Source: Zhengitettix transpicula
Taxonomy: Eukaryota > Arthropoda > Insecta > Orthoptera > Tetrigidae
Assembly: GCA_037074705.1 (NCBI GenBank)
Contig: CM073590.1
Span: forward strand, 95,880,447 to 95,944,446
DNA length: 64,000 bases
Direction of reading: 5' to 3'
In this document: positions 59,420 through 64,000 of the stretch, one piece after another
Layout of the letters: each line of letters opens with the position of its first letter
Numbering within the stretch: position 1 is the first letter of the stretch
Program-made: the position numbers and the translations under genes
Notes under the pieces: generated by a model
Database searches by the model: none
What the model was told of the DNA's origin: nothing
What the model saw: only the letters and a program-made list of their open reading frames with translations

Positions 59420-60130
59420 TTCTTATTGGCCAAATATAAAACCACAAGCGACACGCAAGTTCTGACATTATGAGGAACTGAATATGATTCTTTAACAGTT
59501 CTCGACATTTCTTGATCTCTCTATTTCAAATAATTTTATTGTATTTTGTTATTGCTAGACTTTTAAAAAAATTCAGATAATTAATGAAAGTGCATGGCAA
59601 TGGATAGTCAAATGAGAAGTGCATTATAATGAGCCGTGCCAACTTCATCAAAAAATATCACACATCATCTACTACGATCGAAATTTCGTATATTGAATTA
59701 GTGTTTGACCCATTGTATTTATTTGAGAGACAAAGACATGTTTATCATTGAACCAAAACTTTGCTGTACTGTAGACTTACGCAATTTGCTTTTCTAAATG
59801 TTGTCTTCCATCGCATTATAAAATTCTCATAACGATACAATTTTTTTTCTTTTTCTTATTCAAACCCCCGCCCCTCCCCTCCCCAACAAGTCATGAAAAT
59901 GATTTAATATTTACGTTTTGTTTTTACGTATCGTAAGCTTTTCCTAAATTAGTTTTATTTTAAACAAAATAATTTTATGAAAATATAAAAATATCTGTAG
60001 ATGAAGACCAGTTAGATCAGAAGTAGCCAATTAGCAGACAAAATTAAGTGATAATGTAAGATATTGTGTGCACGTGGCTTTTATTTTATTGTGAATAAAA
60101 AATAATGAACTTTGAACTTAATATTTCTAT
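59420..60130. other. Intergenic sequence, nothing recognised
   Basis: No feature is supported. Confidence 0.45.
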
Positions 60131-60132
60131 AC

Positions 60133-60152
60133 TTGTATTATTTCATAGTATG
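60133..60152 (+). repeat. Flanking direct repeat, left
   Basis: TTGTATTATTTCATAGTATG is repeated, with one extra T, at 60474-60494 on the other side of the palindromic element. Confidence 0.75.
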
Positions 60153-60448
60153 AATAAGAAAGATAGTCAATTCAGACAAAATAGTGATAATATAAATACC
60201 ACACAACGTTTCTGGGATCCTTGTTCCTTTCGTCAGGTGCGAAGAAGAGCCTAGAGAATATTCAATATTAGGAAATTCAATAAAATAAAAGCCACACGTG
60301 CACACACACTACAATTTCTTATATTATCACTTAATTTTGTCGCTCTAGGCTCTTCTTCGCACCTGACGAAAGGAACAAGGTTGCCAGAAACGTTGTGTGG
60401 TATTTATAGTATCACTTTTTTGTCTGAATTGGCTATCTTTCTTATTCA
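60151..60448. mobile_element. Palindromic family B element, copy 2
   Basis: The left arm begins TGAATAAGAAAGATAG and includes TATAAATACCACACAACG, TTTCTGGGATCC and TTTCGTCAGGTGCGAAGAAG. The right arm (from about 60344) is its reverse complement, with CTGACGA (60363-60369) and GAAAC (60387-60391), ending CTTATTCA. The arms are over 90 bp and highly similar; the centre is AT-rich. Direct repeats of about 20 bp (60133-60152 and 60474-60494) flank it, longer than DNA-transposon duplications and more like those of retroelements. Confidence 0.9.
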
Positions 60449-60473
60449 TTATTTTCAATCAGACGTAAATTTT

Positions 60474-60494
60474 TTGTATTTATTTCATAGTATG
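60474..60494 (+). repeat. Flanking direct repeat, right
   Basis: This is the partner of 60133-60152, with one extra T in the T-run. Confidence 0.75.
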
Positions 60495-60579
60495 TTAGCA
60501 AACATGACAGAGAGAAATTACATTATTAAAGTTCTAAACAATTTTATAGTGAATCTGAAAAGCATGTATAGCTAATGAA

Positions 60580-60900
60580 GTTTAGTCGTGGGGATGAGGA
60601 ACGTACCTAATTTGATCAGCCAGCGCTGGGAACATCATTGGCACGAGATTGCTCTTCGGCTACCTTTTTTGTTCCGCTGCGTCGGCTACATAGCGCATCT
60701 GGCTTGCCATTTTCTAAACTTAAGCGTGTTCGAGATAAACAAGTTCCAGGATTTGTTACTGGAAATGAATCCCTTGTCGATGTAGAATACACGTGTGCAT
60801 CTGAATCCTTCAACCGTGCAAAGTTAACGAAGGAAAGAAAACGAACTAACATTTCATTGCACTATTTCTCTACGATAGGAGGGGGGGGGGGACCGTGACC
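60580..60900. other. GC-richer patch ending in a poly(G) run, unidentified
   Basis: Open frames overlap on both strands (60588-60785 and 60638-60898 plus, 60852-60616 minus) without a recognisable domain. An 11-base G run lies at 60881-60891. Moderate G+C suggests a repeat or old exon. Confidence 0.25.
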
Positions 60901-61039
60901 CTTTGGGAAATTCTGCAAAACAACATTCACCATTGTGCTATCTTCTTGACTCACTGGAGCATTATCAGCTCTGATAGCAAGAACATTCACGCTCGAGACC
61001 ATTATTATCTTTTATAAATAAATGACTAAATATAATGAC

Positions 61040-61130
61040 CAGACAGTCATAAAAAAGGGTCAATAATTAATACAATATAAATCACTACGTTTCGTCCCTA
61101 ATTTGAGTCTTATTCAGGTGAACAATAAGA
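61040..61130 (-). repeat. Diverged family B-like motif
   Basis: On the minus strand CCTGAATAAGACTC, then AGGGACGAAACGTAGTG, then ATTTATATTG. This keeps the layout of the family B arm (CCTGA block, GAAACGT block, then a TATA-rich tail) but with a T in place of the second G of CTGACGA. Confidence 0.45.
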
Positions 61131-61139
61131 TGATACCTT

Positions 61140-62150
61140 ATTGTTTGATTAATACTGTAATCAAAAATTACTTGAATGATCACGAATATTCTGATAAATT
61201 TGAATTTATACACTTCTAATAATTTCAGTTATTAGGTTCCATATTTTTGTAATATTATGTAAAATAATTTTGTACTTATTTTACAATTGTCTTGCTTCCA
61301 TTCCTGTTGTAACCGAAATGTATGCAATATAATAATGTATTAGTGATATTGTTAATTAATAAACCATTTTTGACTATTTTGCCATCATTTTTATATATTA
61401 GGCCATAGTAAGATAAATATCAATATTCTTAGCTTTAATATAAAAAAAATTCACATATTCATAGTTGCAAACATATATATAATATTCAAATATTACAACG
61501 TTCTGCCATGTTTGTCTATAAATTCGACATGGTTCTACCATCATTTCGGTTTTCCGGCATAGCAATTACAAATTAAAGTCTGTAAACTAATCTGTAAGTT
61601 CATTGTAAATTGTAGGTTACGCCATTAATGAGGAACAGTAAGAATGATACATATTTTTTCATTCCGTAAAGGCACCGTCTTGCTCATTCTTATTTACTAC
61701 TTAAATTATTAACCACCATCCGCTGATAAATTTATGATTGCGCTTTACTAGCAAATTCCGAAGTTTCATTTCTTATTTTTTTAATCGAAAATTACAAATT
61801 AAGCACAACTTGTTGTAAAATCACCTTATGTGTACGCACAACAATAGGTATAAAAGAATAATAAATAATTTTTCTTCACAAACTAGTCCATCGTAAAATG
61901 ATTGTTAGATAAATAACGATGTTTCCTTTTTACTTTATTATTTCCTTATTGTATTGGGTTTTCGGAAGTATTTGGCTCCTTAGACATACAAATTTTGGTG
62001 GTTTTATCTGTAAAATAGTAAGTCATGGAATCGCCGTTCTTTTATTTTCCACAATAAATATTTATTACATGACTATGATGTGGACCTTCCACACTTAGGC
62101 TTAATTCAACATTTTTTCCAGTAGATATTCACTATAGTTATTATCCTCTC
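61140..62150. other. Intergenic sequence, nothing recognised
   Basis: AT-rich; no feature supported. Confidence 0.5.
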
Positions 62151-62157
62151 AAAGGTA

Positions 62158-62165
62158 ACACACAC

Positions 62166-62204
<39 letters not shown>

Positions 62205-62205
62205 T
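62158..62205. repeat. Compound (CA)n-(TA)n microsatellite
   Basis: A CA run of about 22 bp changes through ACATA into a TA run of about 24 bp. Confidence 0.95.
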
Positions 62206-62228
62206 CCCGGATGAAATAAATTTATTAC

Positions 62229-62234
<6 letters not shown>

Positions 62235-62280
<46 letters not shown>
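62235..62280. repeat. (TA)n microsatellite
   Basis: A TA run of about 46 bp only 30 bp beyond the previous compound repeat, suggesting one interrupted microsatellite. Confidence 0.95.
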
Positions 62281-62282
<2 letters not shown>

Positions 62283-62284
62283 CT

Positions 62285-63180
62285 ATACACATGTATATAT
62301 TGTAATAATCACTAATGATAGGCTTTTAAATGAAAAGAATTTATATTTAACAAACAAAATATTTATTGACAATTTTTTACAATTAAAGAAAAAGAAAGTT
62401 ACTTGTCAATTAAATTAGAACAAAATTTAATTGTGAACGAAGTTAAACTAAAAAGATTGACTCTGATTGACAATTTTAACCAATAAGAAGAGAACTAAAT
62501 CTGACGACTATCTTTCAATCAGGTTTACATAATTAATTGTTTTGTTTTAAATTGTTACTCACGTCTGCCCAGCATTTCAGGATACCTTTAATTTTCGAGA
62601 ACACTATTGTGGGGTTTTTACACTGCTCTACTCACAGATTCTGCACTGATTCTAAATCAATATTTTATACGTCGTCACGAACTAGGATGATCCTCCTTCG
62701 TCCTCTTGGTAGACTGTGATTCGTCGTTTGGGTAGTCTTTATTGTTCCGGATTTAAACCGAAACTTCTGCTAACTCTGGCCGGCTATGTGCGCAAAAACT
62801 GCTTTTTTACTTAGCAGGTTTCGTCATTAATGCTCTTGTGAATGTTTACTTTGTTCTGATAAAAATGTTCAGGGACCAATCAACTCTGTTGAATGCTAAT
62901 TCTCAATATTTTCCTGCAAACTGTATTTCACCATGCCTTCCTGCGAACTGCTCCATCGTCTCCAATTAACAGTTATTACCTCGACGACGTCTCCCCGCAG
63001 ACTGAACTCTCGTTTTACCTTTTAGCGCGTGTATACGCCATTTTGCGGGCCTTCCGACAAAGGAACAGTGCTTGGCTTTTCTATTGTTGTTATGTTCTGG
63101 ACCGCCGCCACAAAGGATTTCTCCAACAATTTAGATTTTCAAATTCACAATTAATGTCTTAATTAATTTTCATTACAATA
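62285..63180. other. Intergenic sequence, nothing recognised
   Basis: Frames at 62537-62719 and 62893-63162 have no recognisable domain. Confidence 0.4.
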
Positions 63181-63183
63181 TAT

Positions 63184-63430
63184 ACGCCGCATAGTAAGTA
63201 GGATGTCAAATTTTGACACAAGGCAGAACACGACTGAACCTTACGACGGCCGACCCGACCGCTCACAGTCCTGAAGAAGGAGGCTTTGGCCCTTGAAAGT
63301 TAGACTATGGCGTGAATATAATTTTTTCAAAAAAAAGTTTTCATCCTTAATCCTGTGCTGAAGGGGGCCCTGGCACTATATCGGAAAAGAACGGAGATTC
63401 TGTTAACGATGACCTACTACTATGCGGCGT
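63184..63430. mobile_element. Small inverted-repeat element (247 bp)
   Basis: ACGCCGCATAGTA (63184-63196) and its perfect reverse complement (63418-63430) bound the stretch, and the repeats continue imperfectly for about 8 more bases (AGTAGG). There is no coding content. The interior holds CCTGAAGAAGGAGG with TTGAAAG downstream (63270-63299), a distant echo of the family B motif. No target duplication is clear. Confidence 0.7.
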
Positions 63431-63772
63431 GGTGACGTCAACTTTCAGTTTTTGGTAAGTCAGCCTCTCTCTGACTATAATTCCTGTCCATATTAATTAA
63501 TTTATTAATTAGAAAATGTCACATCATCCTTAGTTCCTTATATCATTTCTCGTAGGATATTCTGTAAGATGTTTTTCTTGGGACGCAATTATAGAAACTT
63601 ACCAAATACATTGTGGAACTTGCGAACGAAGCTGGTTACACGTCCACGAGGGGAAGCCCTCTATTATTAGACTTTGTTGCTATTAGTACTTGATTTGCTG
63701 AAGTAGATATATAGAGTTACAAATACACGTAATAGTAACTAGAATACGTAAATATATTTTTAGCATGTTAAA

Positions 63773-63805
63773 TTACACACACAAACAAACACACACACAC
63801 ACACT
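63773..63805. repeat. (CA)n microsatellite, interrupted
   Basis: CA-rich run with AAAC interruptions. Confidence 0.9.
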
Positions 63806-64000
63806 TGCAATACAAGTAAGTTTTGGCGATGTCGACCGGAAATTGCTACAGTTAAACACTCTTTATGGGACAAAAATAATGCTTTCTCTCTTTGTTTTAC
63901 ATCATACACTTTTATCATTCAGGTTTCTGTGCCGGTCCTCATTACTCAGAGTGCCAATAGTCAAAACACTTTTATGATGTACACTATGTATATTTACTAA

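Noticed and set aside
46188..62280. TA and CA runs as origin or regulatory signals
   Set aside because: They are ordinary microsatellites with no accompanying structure.

Overview
This 64 kb window is AT-rich animal nuclear DNA, most likely from an insect with a large, repeat-filled genome; a cockroach or termite relative is a guess. The evidence is one conserved spliced LSM5 gene with GT-AG introns, long gene-free stretches, and many decayed transposable elements of animal type: hAT, Tc1/mariner, pogo/Tigger-like, jockey-type LINE, a second LINE class, tRNA-derived SINEs, foldback elements and (TA)n/(CA)n microsatellites. No bacterial operons, rRNA genes or CRISPR arrays are seen.

Genes lie only in the first 7 kb. 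LSM5 (5318-6693, minus) can be rebuilt in full from three exons and encodes a 90-residue Sm-like protein of the LSm1-7/LSm2-8 rings used in mRNA decay and U6 snRNA function. Tail-to-tail with it, 52 bp away, are the last two exons of a Mos-like Ser/Thr kinase (4906-5265, plus), joined across a 70 bp GC-AG intron. A frame-broken kinase N-lobe-like piece lies upstream (3201-3418), but no catalytic loop or DFG exon is visible between them. The mos-like locus may therefore be a decaying pseudogene, or an incomplete or rearranged gene.

From 7 kb to 64 kb no host gene is recognised. The sequence there is old mobile DNA in unannotatable AT-rich background. The main items are: a roughly 540 bp poly(A)-tailed retroposon family with five copies (one complete with 12 bp target duplications at 47160-47722); a TA-flanked 954 bp pogo/Tigger-like element at 55109-56062 with an inverted, truncated relative at 34036-34705; a jockey-type reverse transcriptase remnant with an internal deletion (31224-31818); a second LINE tail (49170-49650); decayed hAT (28855-29540), mariner (46778-47060) and Tc1-like (42360-42640) transposases; two near-perfect foldbacks (20223-20396, 20997-21137); and two palindromic elements at 58525-58747 and 60151-60448.

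The most unusual thread is a motif recurring at six sites: CTGACGA (TTGACGA in one copy), then 16-17 nt, then GAAAC. It resembles the conserved core of hammerhead ribozymes. One palindromic element carrying it is flanked by 20 bp direct repeats, which is more like retrotransposition than cut-and-paste insertion. This is offered as a testable hypothesis.
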